Shown here piece after piece: positions 1-7,640 of a stretch of DNA of 64,000 nt (position 1 is the first letter of the stretch; each line of letters starts with the position of its first letter). Origin of the DNA: Leptospirillum sp. GTDB lineage: Bacteria; Nitrospirota; Leptospirillia; Leptospirillales; Leptospirillaceae. The notes under the pieces are model-generated. The model was not told where the DNA came from. It saw nothing but the letters and a program-made list of their open reading frames with translations, and did no database searches. The position numbers and the translations under genes are program-made. Location of the stretch: NCBI GenBank assembly GCA_027315205.1, contig DAHUYM010000006.1:62001-126000 (forward strand), given 5' to 3'.

Positions 1-956
1 ATATCGTCCCGCAAGGCCAGTATGGACAGCTTTCTACCGGCCACCGACCGGGGGTACTTTTCCAGGAAATGATGGATGCAGGCAAATTCGTGGCGGGGAC
101 GGGTCATGAGAAGACACCGCCCGGCCTCGAGAGACGCGGAAAGTTTGATCCCTTTTTCCGAGAGCGCGTTTTCGATAACCGATTTTGCTTCGTCCGTCTT
201 CCCCTCTCTCCCGAGTTCACGGGCCCGGAGGAGCGTCGCCTCATCCTTGTATGGGAACGGCTGGGAAGCGGTGAGATAGGATTTAATTTCCCTCACGATC
301 TGGGCACCCATCCCCATGGACGAAAGAATGTTCCATCTTGGTACCAGGAGATCTCCGCCCAGATTCTCCGGCGACAACCGCAGAACGGCAAGCCCCGATT
401 CCGGGGAAAGGGGATGCTGGGCCACAAGGGTCTGCCACTCTGACCGGGCCTGGTCCATATTTCCCTGCGATGCCTCCGCCAGGGACTTTTCCCATAATGC
501 CCTCGCCGATTTATCCCCCTTCCTGCCGACTCCGTGATAGAGGGGAGATTTGGGATACATCGCCGCAAATTTTCGGCGAAGCCCCGAGATCTTGGATGAC
601 GAAAAGTGTCCCCGCACCATCCCTTTCCAGAAAAGAAGGTCGCCCAGATTCCCGGAGAAACGGTTGACCTTCCGGAGCGCCTTTCCGGAAAACGTTTTTG
701 GGGGAGAAAGCCAAGCCTCCAGGTACAGTATCCGATTCCGGTAGAGATCGGGCAGGCGCCGGATCTTGCCTGGATCGGCGTTTTCCAGGTATTGTTTCGC
801 TTCTTTCACGTGTCCGCCGTCCACCAGGGCGACAATCTCTGCATACAGGTCCCATCCGCTCAGGGGTCTCGATGGATTGGCGGCTCCTGCCGGATCCGAG
901 AGGCCAAAACACAGGAAGAAAAACGCGATACCAGCCCAGGCCCTACTGAAGGACAT
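1..956 (-). CDS. Exported helical-repeat protein, likely N-terminal part of a soluble lytic transglycosylase (partial)
   Basis: The minus-strand frame is open from an ATG at 954-956 to the window edge, so at least 318 codons are visible and the C-terminus lies outside. Residues 1-26 form a signal peptide (short basic start, hydrophobic AGIAFFFLCFG core, cleavage near AGA-A), so the product is periplasmic. The rest is a run of amphipathic helices with TPR-like spacing (for example LWEKSLAEASQGNMDQA). This resembles the superhelical N-terminal domain of Slt70-type lytic murein transglycosylases. The catalytic domain would lie beyond base 1, so the enzyme assignment is inference; another exported TPR protein is possible. 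Its start overlaps the end of the upstream TonB-like gene by 14 nt, which suggests translational coupling. Confidence 0.6.
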   Translation of the reverse strand, partial: MSFSRAWAGIAFFFLCFGLSDPAGAANPSRPLSGWDLYAEIVALVDGGHVKEAKQYLENADPGKIRRLPDLYRNRILYLEAWLSPPKTFSGKALRKVNRFSGNLGDLLFWKGMVRGHFSSSKISGLRRKFAAMYPKSPLYHGVGRKGDKSARALWEKSLAEASQGNMDQARSEWQTLVAQHPLSPESGLAVLRLSPENLGGDLLVPRWNILSSMGMGAQIVREIKSYLTASQPFPYKDEATLLRARELGREGKTDEAKSVIENALSEKGIKLSASLEAGRCLLMTRPRHEFACIHHFLEKYPRSVAGRKLSILALRDD

Positions 957-2037
957 GAAATCCCCCGTTATAGAAAATAAACGCCCAAGTCAGTGTCAGC
1001 CTTTTCTTGTGGAAAGATTTCGGAAGGGCGATATACGGCGCCGCGACCCGCACGATCCTGAGGGACTCCTCGTCGAGTACTCTCGAACCGGAGCTTTGTG
1101 AAAGACGGGCCATTGCCAGTGTTCCGTCTTCGTTTATAGTGAAAGTTACCAGGGATTGCCCTGTGACCCCCCTCTGGGCCGCGTCCTGAGGATACTCCCC
1201 GATCGTCTCGAAGCGTTCCTGGATTCTCTTGATATAACTCGAGTAGGTCTCGTCCTCGAGATTGGCCGCGATCCTGTTCAAATCGTCGGACCGGTCCGAA
1301 TACGCGGGTGAAAGGTCCTGTGCCAGATTCATGTGGTGGGTGAACGGGGTGCCGAGGGATGCCTCTGAAAGGATCTTTTGCATCTGACTATGCGAAATCG
1401 TGGTCTGAACCGGCGGTGTGGGAGGAAGCTTCTCCGGGTTGGGATTCGTCTTTTCCAGCTTCTCCTGATGTTCCAGCTTCTTCCGCATGACTTTCTCGGC
1501 CCTTTGGACCGAACGGGTGGCTTTCTGGGACGCATGACTGGGACTGACTTTGTGAAAGGCCGGGATTTTGGAAGGTTGTGCCGATTCGGTACGCTTATGC
1601 TGAACGCGGGCTTCATTCCGGGCCTCTTCCATCTTCCTGATGACAGGGTGAGAAGGTCTGGACGGAGGAGGGGAAACGGTTTTTCTCGTCATCCGGTCAT
1701 GGGAATGGAGCTTACCGGACAGGGAGTACCCTTTTGGGAGCGGCGGAGCGACCGACTGGTCCGCCAGGGGAACCTTGGAGGGATCCAAAATATCGATGAA
1801 AACCGGTTTTCGTTCCTCGGCTTTCTTTTGCAACTGCGCCACCGTCAGCGGTTTCTTCTGGCTCTGGATCATCTCTTCCAGTGCCCTCCGAACGGAAGGG
1901 TTCTTGATGAACAGAAGCAAAACACCGAGGTGGACAAGGAACGACACAAGAACAAACCAACGAAATGCCCATTTGAGATCGGAGTCGTCCCCATCGGTAT
2001 AGAGCATTGCGTTTTCATAGGGCATCCTGCGATCCAT
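943..2037 (-). CDS. TonB-like energy transducer
   Basis: A 364-residue protein with TonB architecture. There is one N-terminal membrane anchor (about residues 24-44, RWFVLVSFLVHLGVLLLF) and a long Pro/Lys/Arg-rich periplasmic linker. The C-terminal TonB domain of about 110 residues contains GQSLVTFTINEDGTL and a later ESLRIVRVAAPY segment. TonB transmits the proton-motive force from ExbB/ExbD to outer-membrane receptors; neither partner is in this window. The frame extends upstream to 2199, but ATG 2035-2037 has a good GGAG Shine-Dalgarno and places the anchor correctly, so it is the chosen start. It diverges from rsmA and is coupled to the downstream exported protein. A TolA-like role cannot be excluded. 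Confidence 0.75.
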   Translation of the reverse strand: MDRRMPYENAMLYTDGDDSDLKWAFRWFVLVSFLVHLGVLLLFIKNPSVRRALEEMIQSQKKPLTVAQLQKKAEERKPVFIDILDPSKVPLADQSVAPPLPKGYSLSGKLHSHDRMTRKTVSPPPSRPSHPVIRKMEEARNEARVQHKRTESAQPSKIPAFHKVSPSHASQKATRSVQRAEKVMRKKLEHQEKLEKTNPNPEKLPPTPPVQTTISHSQMQKILSEASLGTPFTHHMNLAQDLSPAYSDRSDDLNRIAANLEDETYSSYIKRIQERFETIGEYPQDAAQRGVTGQSLVTFTINEDGTLAMARLSQSSGSRVLDEESLRIVRVAAPYIALPKSFHKKRLTLTWAFIFYNGGFHVLQ

Positions 2038-2141
2038 CTGGCTCCGCTTTCGTGACAATTCTTTTTCAAACTTTTCCAAACTATGGTATTTTAGAACAAC
2101 TTGTATCTGAAAGAAAAACGGACGGACAGGAGGATCAAAAC

Positions 2142-3050
2142 ATCTCCGGAAGAAAACATCATCGTTCATTCGGCCATTCCGCCCCGCTTCCTTCCACATC
2201 CTGGAAACCCGGACCCCTCAAACAGCTGGGGCAGAACTTCTTGTCGGATCCTGCCATTGCCCGAAAGATCGCGGACTTTGTTTCCGAAGGGGAAAGGACG
2301 TTCTCCTCGATCGTCGAGATCGGGCCCGGAAGAGGGATCCTGTCAGAATGGCTGTCCTTGAAAACGGACGAACTGTTGCTCATCGAGAAAGACTCCCGGC
2401 TGATTTCCGGTCTGCGTCAAAAATTCGGAGACAACCGGAATATCCGTATCGTCGAGGAAGACGCCCTCGTCTATCCGTTCGAAAGCGTTTCTGCGCCCTA
2501 CGCCGTTGTATCGAACCTCCCCTATAACATCTCGGTCCCGCTCTTCCTGCGCCTCCTGGGGGCACGAAAACCTCCGTCATTCATGGTCCTCATGTTCCAG
2601 AAAGAAGTGGCCCGAAGGCTCGTTGCGAAATCCGGAACACCGGATTATGGTCACCTGTCTGTCGTTTCGACGTTTCTGGCCACCATCACCAAACGCATGG
2701 ACCTCCTCCCCGGTGCATTCTTCCCCAGGCCCAAGGTCCAGTCATCCGTCGTCACCGTCCGCCCCAGAACCGACGAACCAGACCCCGACACATGGGTCGC
2801 CATCGCCCTTTCCCGGCAACTTTTCCTCTATCGCCGAAAGATCCTTTCCCGGGCCTTCCGAACGGCCTTTCCCGACCTTCCTCCCGCCCTGTCGTCTTGT
2901 TTTTCCGAAACGGACCAGGATTTCATGAAAACGCGCGTCGACGACCTGGCGCCCCGGGATTTTCTGGATATCGCACAGAAGGTCCGTCTCCATGCGCCAC
3001 TTTTTTTTGATAGAATGTTCCGAATGGGAAAGGAGCAGGTAACTCCGTGA
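2142..3050 (+). CDS. rsmA: 16S rRNA (adenine1518/1519-N6)-dimethyltransferase
   Basis: RsmA/KsgA dimethylates two adjacent adenines in the 3' end of 16S rRNA during small-subunit assembly, using SAM. Visible family motifs are LGQNFL near the N-terminus, the SAM loop EIGPGRGILSE, the acidic LLIEKD, the catalytic NLPYNIS, and FFPRPKVQSSV in the C-terminal region. The start is unusual. No ATG, GTG or TTG lies between 2055 and the conserved region. A perfect AGGAGG (2128-2133) sits 8 nt before an in-frame ATC (2142-2144), giving about 302 residues. The alternatives are GTG 2052 or TTG 2007, which lack a ribosome site and lie among the upstream signals of the divergent tonB-like gene. The stop overlaps the rnj start (GTGA). 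Function is secure; the start is not. Confidence 0.9.
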   Translation: MSGRKHHRSFGHSAPLPSTSWKPGPLKQLGQNFLSDPAIARKIADFVSEGERTFSSIVEIGPGRGILSEWLSLKTDELLLIEKDSRLISGLRQKFGDNRNIRIVEEDALVYPFESVSAPYAVVSNLPYNISVPLFLRLLGARKPPSFMVLMFQKEVARRLVAKSGTPDYGHLSVVSTFLATITKRMDLLPGAFFPRPKVQSSVVTVRPRTDEPDPDTWVAIALSRQLFLYRRKILSRAFRTAFPDLPPALSSCFSETDQDFMKTRVDDLAPRDFLDIAQKVRLHAPLFFDRMFRMGKEQVTP

Positions 3051-4741
3051 GCAACGAAACGACAGAGAGACAAAACCCCGGATCCGGGGAATGGGTCCGG
3101 ATCATCCCGTTGGGTGGCATCGGCGAGATCGGGATGAACATGACGGCCTACGAAACGCCGGAAGGCATTGTCGTCGTCGACTGCGGAGTTCTCTTTCCCG
3201 AAGACGACCTCCTCGGAATCGATCTGATCATTCCCGACCTCACCTACCTCAAGGAAAACCGGCAACGACTTCTCGCCCTCTTCCTGACCCACGGACACGA
3301 AGATCATATCGGGGCGGTTCCGTATTTCCTCAAGGAGTTCGACGTGCCGATCTTCGGGACCCCGCTGACGCTCGGCCTCGTCGAAGGAAAGGTGAAGCAG
3401 CACAAAGCCCTTGCACCACCGAGACTCGTTCCAATCCGGCCCAGGGAAAAGTACAACGTGGGTTCCTTCTCCATCGAACCGGTCCGAATCACCCACAGCA
3501 TCGCCGACGGGGTTTCCTTTTCGATCCGGACGTCCGCCGGCATCATTCTGCACACGGGCGATTTCAAGATCGACCTCACCCCCATCGACGGAGAGCAGTT
3601 CGACATGCACCGGTTTTGCGCTCTGGGGGAAGAAGGGGTTCTTTGCCTGATCAGCGACAGCACCAACTCCGAGAAGGAAGGTCTCTCCCTATCCGAAAGC
3701 CAGGTGGCCGAACCCTTGAACCAGTTGATCTCCAAGGCGACCGGCAGGGTGATCGTCGCCACGTTCTCGTCGAATATCCATCGGTTGCAGCAGGTCGCCG
3801 ACGTCTCCATCCGGAACGGAAGAAAAATCGCCCTTACGGGAAGGTCCATGGAGACCAATGCCCGCATTGCATCGGAACTCGGCTACCTCCATATCCCGGC
3901 CGATCAGATGATCCGGATCGACCAGGTCTCCCAGTTGCCTCCCGAAAAGGTCACGATTCTGACGACCGGGAGCCAGGGAGAACCGATGAGCGCCCTCTTC
4001 CGGATGGCTCTGGGGGACCACAAGCACGTTTCCATCGGCCCAGGCGACACGGTACTTCTTTCGGCCCGGGTCATTCCGGGGAATGAGCGGGCCATAAACA
4101 AAATCATTAACCTGCTCGGGCGCAAGGGCGCCCACGTTTCCTACCAGCGCGTCTCTGAAATCCATGTGTCCGGCCACGCCAGCCAGGAAGACCAGAAGCT
4201 CATGATCCGAATGCTCAAGCCCAGGTATTTCGTTCCCATGCACGGCGAATTCCGGCAATTGAACAGGCACGCCGAAACAGCGATAAAATCCGGGGTCTCC
4301 CCGGATAGCGTCTTCATTATTGAAAACGGGGACGTCCTTGAATTTTCCCAGACCGAAGCCCGACGTCTTCCCAAGATTCCGTCAGGAAGGACCTTCATTG
4401 ACGGAAAAGGGGTGGGGGATGTCGAAAATCTCGTCATCCGGGACCGACAGCGGCTCGGATCCGACGGGATCGTTACCGTAATCCTCGCCCTGTCCCTTCA
4501 GACGGGGGAAATCATCGTCGGACCCGAAGTCTCGACCCGGGGTGTTGTCCTTTCAGACCTTTCGCTGGAAATGCATGCGATACTGAAAAATCAGGTCGAG
4601 GTTCTTCTCGAGTCGCTGGATCCGGAAATCAGGAAAGAGCCCTCGGCGCTGAAAACCCATATTCACAACAATCTGCGCCGCTATTTCAAGAAGAACTTCG
4701 AGCGGGACCCTGTCATCATTCCGATACTGCTCGAAATGTAG
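3047..4741 (+). CDS. rnj: Ribonuclease J
   Basis: A 564-residue metallo-beta-lactamase/beta-CASP ribonuclease acting in mRNA decay and rRNA/tRNA processing, with 5'-exo and endonuclease activity. Evidence includes the GGIGEIGMNM start, the dinuclear metal motif HGHEDH, the later metal ligands in HTGDFKID and SDSTNSEKEG, the beta-CASP TGSQGEP motif, and the terminal VSGHASQED and MHGEFRQL signatures. Length matches the family. Translation starts at GTG 3047 after AGGAG and overlaps the rsmA stop, so the two are co-translated. RNase J usually marks lineages that lack or supplement RNase E. Catalytic residues look intact. Confidence 0.95.
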   Translation: MSNETTERQNPGSGEWVRIIPLGGIGEIGMNMTAYETPEGIVVVDCGVLFPEDDLLGIDLIIPDLTYLKENRQRLLALFLTHGHEDHIGAVPYFLKEFDVPIFGTPLTLGLVEGKVKQHKALAPPRLVPIRPREKYNVGSFSIEPVRITHSIADGVSFSIRTSAGIILHTGDFKIDLTPIDGEQFDMHRFCALGEEGVLCLISDSTNSEKEGLSLSESQVAEPLNQLISKATGRVIVATFSSNIHRLQQVADVSIRNGRKIALTGRSMETNARIASELGYLHIPADQMIRIDQVSQLPPEKVTILTTGSQGEPMSALFRMALGDHKHVSIGPGDTVLLSARVIPGNERAINKIINLLGRKGAHVSYQRVSEIHVSGHASQEDQKLMIRMLKPRYFVPMHGEFRQLNRHAETAIKSGVSPDSVFIIENGDVLEFSQTEARRLPKIPSGRTFIDGKGVGDVENLVIRDRQRLGSDGIVTVILALSLQTGEIIVGPEVSTRGVVLSDLSLEMHAILKNQVEVLLESLDPEIRKEPSALKTHIHNNLRRYFKKNFERDPVIIPILLEM

Positions 4742-4756
4742 CCGGGAGGAGGACTC

Positions 4757-6949
4757 CTGGATTCCCAAGCACCGATTTCGGAAACATCATCCAGCCACCG
4801 CCTGGGCCGGTACATTCTCATTACCGTCGGTAGCGCCCTTTTGCTGTTCTCCCTCCTGGCACTCGCAACGTCAAATCCCGACGATCCTTCCCTACTGACG
4901 TATTCGAGCCAACCGGAAAACCACAACGCCGTTGGCTTCATGGGCGCAACGTTCGCCGATCTTCTTTTCGAACTATTGGGAACGGCAGCCTATCTCGTTC
5001 CCGGATTCCTCGCCCATCTCGTTTGGATCCAGGCGAGGGGACTGCGGACGTCGGTCCGCACTTACGGAGGATGGGCCCTGTTTTTCCTGTCGGTGCCCCC
5101 CATCCTCACGGGATCCATTCCGGGATCCTGGTCCTCTCCGTTCCCTCCCGGAGGTTCCACAGGATCGGCTCTTTACGGTATCGCCAAAGAACGTCTGAAT
5201 CCCGGCGGGGCATTCCTGCTCTTCGTGACCATTCTGTTGCTCGGTATCATCGTTCTGTCCCTGGAGCGTCTCCATGCCTTCGAAGTACACCTTCGGGAAC
5301 AGTGGCGTTCCCGCAAAAAGGGTCTCGAGGACACCTCCCCTCCCGCGGCTCTTCCCGAGCCGCTGAGGGAACTCCTGAAAAACCCTTCGTTTTCGGGTCC
5401 GGCATTCGATACAATGTCGATGTCCCCAAGGGACCCGCCGCCTGCAAGGACCTCTCTCACTCCGGGAGAAGACCCCGAAGAGGAAGATCTTTCCTTCCCC
5501 GCGATTGGATTCGCGGGCGATCCGGTCCGGTTCCGGCCGCCGGGAAGCCTTTTGGATCCGCTTCCACCTCTGTTGGAAACGACCTCTCCTCAATTTCTTA
5601 AGGAAACCGAAAAGAACCTTTCCGAATTTTTCCGGACATACGGGGTTCCGGGACGGATGATGGGCCACCAAACGGGCCCGGTAGTCACCCTGTTCGAATT
5701 CCAGCCGGCGCCGGGCATTAAGGTCAACCGTGTCACCGGCCTTGCGAACGAGCTTTCCCTGGTCTTGAAGGTGCCTCACATCCATATCCAGGTTCCGGTG
5801 CCAGGGAAATCAGCCGTCGGGCTCGAAGTCCCGAACCCCAACCGACAGATCGTCGGATTCCGGGAAATCCTGGAAAGCCCGAATTTCAGGTCGATCACCT
5901 CTCCGCTGGCACTCGCGCTGGGCAAAAACATCAACGGGGAACCCGTGGCGTCGGATCTCTCCCGCATGCCCCACCTCCTGATCGCCGGGGCCACGGGAAC
6001 CGGAAAGTCGGTCTGCCTGAATGTCCTGATCGCGAGCATCATCATGAACGCAGGCCCCGACGAAGTACGGTTCCTCATGATCGATCCGAAACGTCTTGAA
6101 TTTGCCCCCTACGAAGGTATCCCCCACCTCATCGGACCGGTGATTACCGACCCGCGTTTCGCGGCCGCAAAGCTCCGCATGCTGAACGAGGAGATGCTGA
6201 GGCGGTACGACACCATGAAATCCGCAGGGGTCCGCAATATCGGGGAATTCAGGAAGTCCCGCCCTCAATCGGAATGGTTTCCCTATATCGTCGTCCTGAT
6301 CGATGAATTGGCAGATCTCATGCTGAGCCTCAAGAAAGACGTGGAGCCACAGATCATACGGCTCGCCCAGATGTCCCGTGCTTCGGGCATTCACCTCGTC
6401 CTGGCGACCCAGCGGCCTTCTGCCCAAGTCCTGACCGGACTGATCAAAGCAAACATCCCGACAAAAATCGCCTTCCAGGTCACGACACAGATCGATTCGC
6501 GGGTGATCCTCGACCAAGGGGGCGCGGAACTTCTTCTGGGTGCCGGGGACATGCTGATGCGCCCACCCGGCACGGACTCCCTTCGGCGGCTGCACGGGGC
6601 GTTCATCTCCGAAGGAGAAATCCGCCGCATCGTCGATGCCTGGAAATCGTCCGTGCCGCCTCCGGCGGAACGGGAAGACCTTCTTTCCCATCTCTCGGTC
6701 GACAGCTCTCCGGGAAGGGAGGGTGGAGACGATTCCGAAGACGACGACGAATTGTACGGAGAGGCCGTCCAGGTTGTCAGGAGACAGGGAAGGGCCTCGA
6801 CCTCCTTGATCCAGCGCCACCTCCGTATCGGCTATAACCGCGCTGCCCGGCTGATCGAACGAATGGAGGCGGACGGGATCATCGGCCGACAGGAAGGTAG
6901 CCGCCCCCGACCTGTCCTTGACCGGAACGACCCGAATGAATCACCTTAG
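4757..6949 (+). CDS. ftsK: FtsK/SpoIIIE-type DNA translocase
   Basis: A septal DNA pump that moves chromosome termini at division. N-terminal membrane segments (the first is RYILITVGSALLLFSLLALA) are followed by a Pro-rich linker, then the RecA-like motor with Walker A GATGTGKSV, Walker B VVLIDELADLM and the LATQRPS motif. A C-terminal winged-helix gamma domain (VVRRQGRASTSLIQRHLRIG) reads KOPS-like sites. The only standard start, TTG 4841, falls inside the first membrane segment. An in-frame CTG at 4757, 4 nt after GGGAGGAGG, restores the whole segment and gives about 730 residues. The gene lies 15 nt after rnj and overlaps lolA at its 3' end. Confidence 0.92.
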   Translation: MDSQAPISETSSSHRLGRYILITVGSALLLFSLLALATSNPDDPSLLTYSSQPENHNAVGFMGATFADLLFELLGTAAYLVPGFLAHLVWIQARGLRTSVRTYGGWALFFLSVPPILTGSIPGSWSSPFPPGGSTGSALYGIAKERLNPGGAFLLFVTILLLGIIVLSLERLHAFEVHLREQWRSRKKGLEDTSPPAALPEPLRELLKNPSFSGPAFDTMSMSPRDPPPARTSLTPGEDPEEEDLSFPAIGFAGDPVRFRPPGSLLDPLPPLLETTSPQFLKETEKNLSEFFRTYGVPGRMMGHQTGPVVTLFEFQPAPGIKVNRVTGLANELSLVLKVPHIHIQVPVPGKSAVGLEVPNPNRQIVGFREILESPNFRSITSPLALALGKNINGEPVASDLSRMPHLLIAGATGTGKSVCLNVLIASIIMNAGPDEVRFLMIDPKRLEFAPYEGIPHLIGPVITDPRFAAAKLRMLNEEMLRRYDTMKSAGVRNIGEFRKSRPQSEWFPYIVVLIDELADLMLSLKKDVEPQIIRLAQMSRASGIHLVLATQRPSAQVLTGLIKANIPTKIAFQVTTQIDSRVILDQGGAELLLGAGDMLMRPPGTDSLRRLHGAFISEGEIRRIVDAWKSSVPPPAEREDLLSHLSVDSSPGREGGDDSEDDDELYGEAVQVVRRQGRASTSLIQRHLRIGYNRAARLIERMEADGIIGRQEGSRPRPVLDRNDPNESP

Positions 6950-7640
6950 TAAGATGAACATTTTCTTCCGTCTCATTTCCGCCCTCTTTTTCCTTTCTCT
7001 ATCCTGGGCCCTTCCTCCGGCTTCTGTCGGCGCGGTGCATCCCACCCCCGGCGAGGTGCTTGACCGGCTTTCCAAGTCTTTCAACAGGGAGAAGGGGTTC
7101 GAGTCCCGTTTTTCCCAGATCCTGACGCCCCAGAACAGCCGGGCGGTCATGTCCAGGGGACGTCTTCTCTACAAATCTCCGGGTAAAATGATCCTCCGTT
7201 ACCGGAATCCGAAAGGACAGGTCCTTTTATTGTCCGGAAACGAAGTGTCCCTCTATATTCCCCAGAACAAGCAAATTCTGCTGCAGACGCTCAACTCGAC
7301 CCACCATATTCCGGAGACTCCGGCCCTCCTTTTCGCGAGTCTCGGTCATCTGGACCGGTATTTCTATATCCGTCCGGAAGGAAGCGGCACGCTTTCGGAC
7401 CAGACAACCTATGCCATTGAACTGATCCCACGCAAACCCGACCCCCATCTGGCCGTGGCCCGGATCTCGATCGACCTCAAGAGCGGATTCCCCCGGTCGA
7501 TCACCTTCATGGAGACCAATGGAATGGAAGTCTCCATCCACCTCACGGACCTTTCTCCCCGTGAATCGGTCCAGGATTCGGATTTCGCTCTCGGTGTCCC
7601 GCCGGAAACGACTGTCGTGCGCGTAAAAGGAGGATTTTGA
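6936..7640 (+). CDS. lolA: Outer-membrane lipoprotein carrier protein LolA
   Basis: A periplasmic chaperone that takes mature lipoproteins from LolCDE to the outer membrane. About 234 residues with an N-terminal signal peptide (FFRLISALFFLSLSWALPPA then SVGA) and a LolA-type half-barrel containing SRGRLLYKSPGKMILRY and the later DLKSGFPRSITFMETNG. Several starts are possible. ATG 6936 overlaps the ftsK end by 14 nt; ATG 6954 would give a shorter signal peptide. The stop TGA overlaps the uvrA ATG (TGATG). No lolB homologue is visible nearby. Confidence 0.85.
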   Translation: MNHLSKMNIFFRLISALFFLSLSWALPPASVGAVHPTPGEVLDRLSKSFNREKGFESRFSQILTPQNSRAVMSRGRLLYKSPGKMILRYRNPKGQVLLLSGNEVSLYIPQNKQILLQTLNSTHHIPETPALLFASLGHLDRYFYIRPEGSGTLSDQTTYAIELIPRKPDPHLAVARISIDLKSGFPRSITFMETNGMEVSIHLTDLSPRESVQDSDFALGVPPETTVVRVKGGF

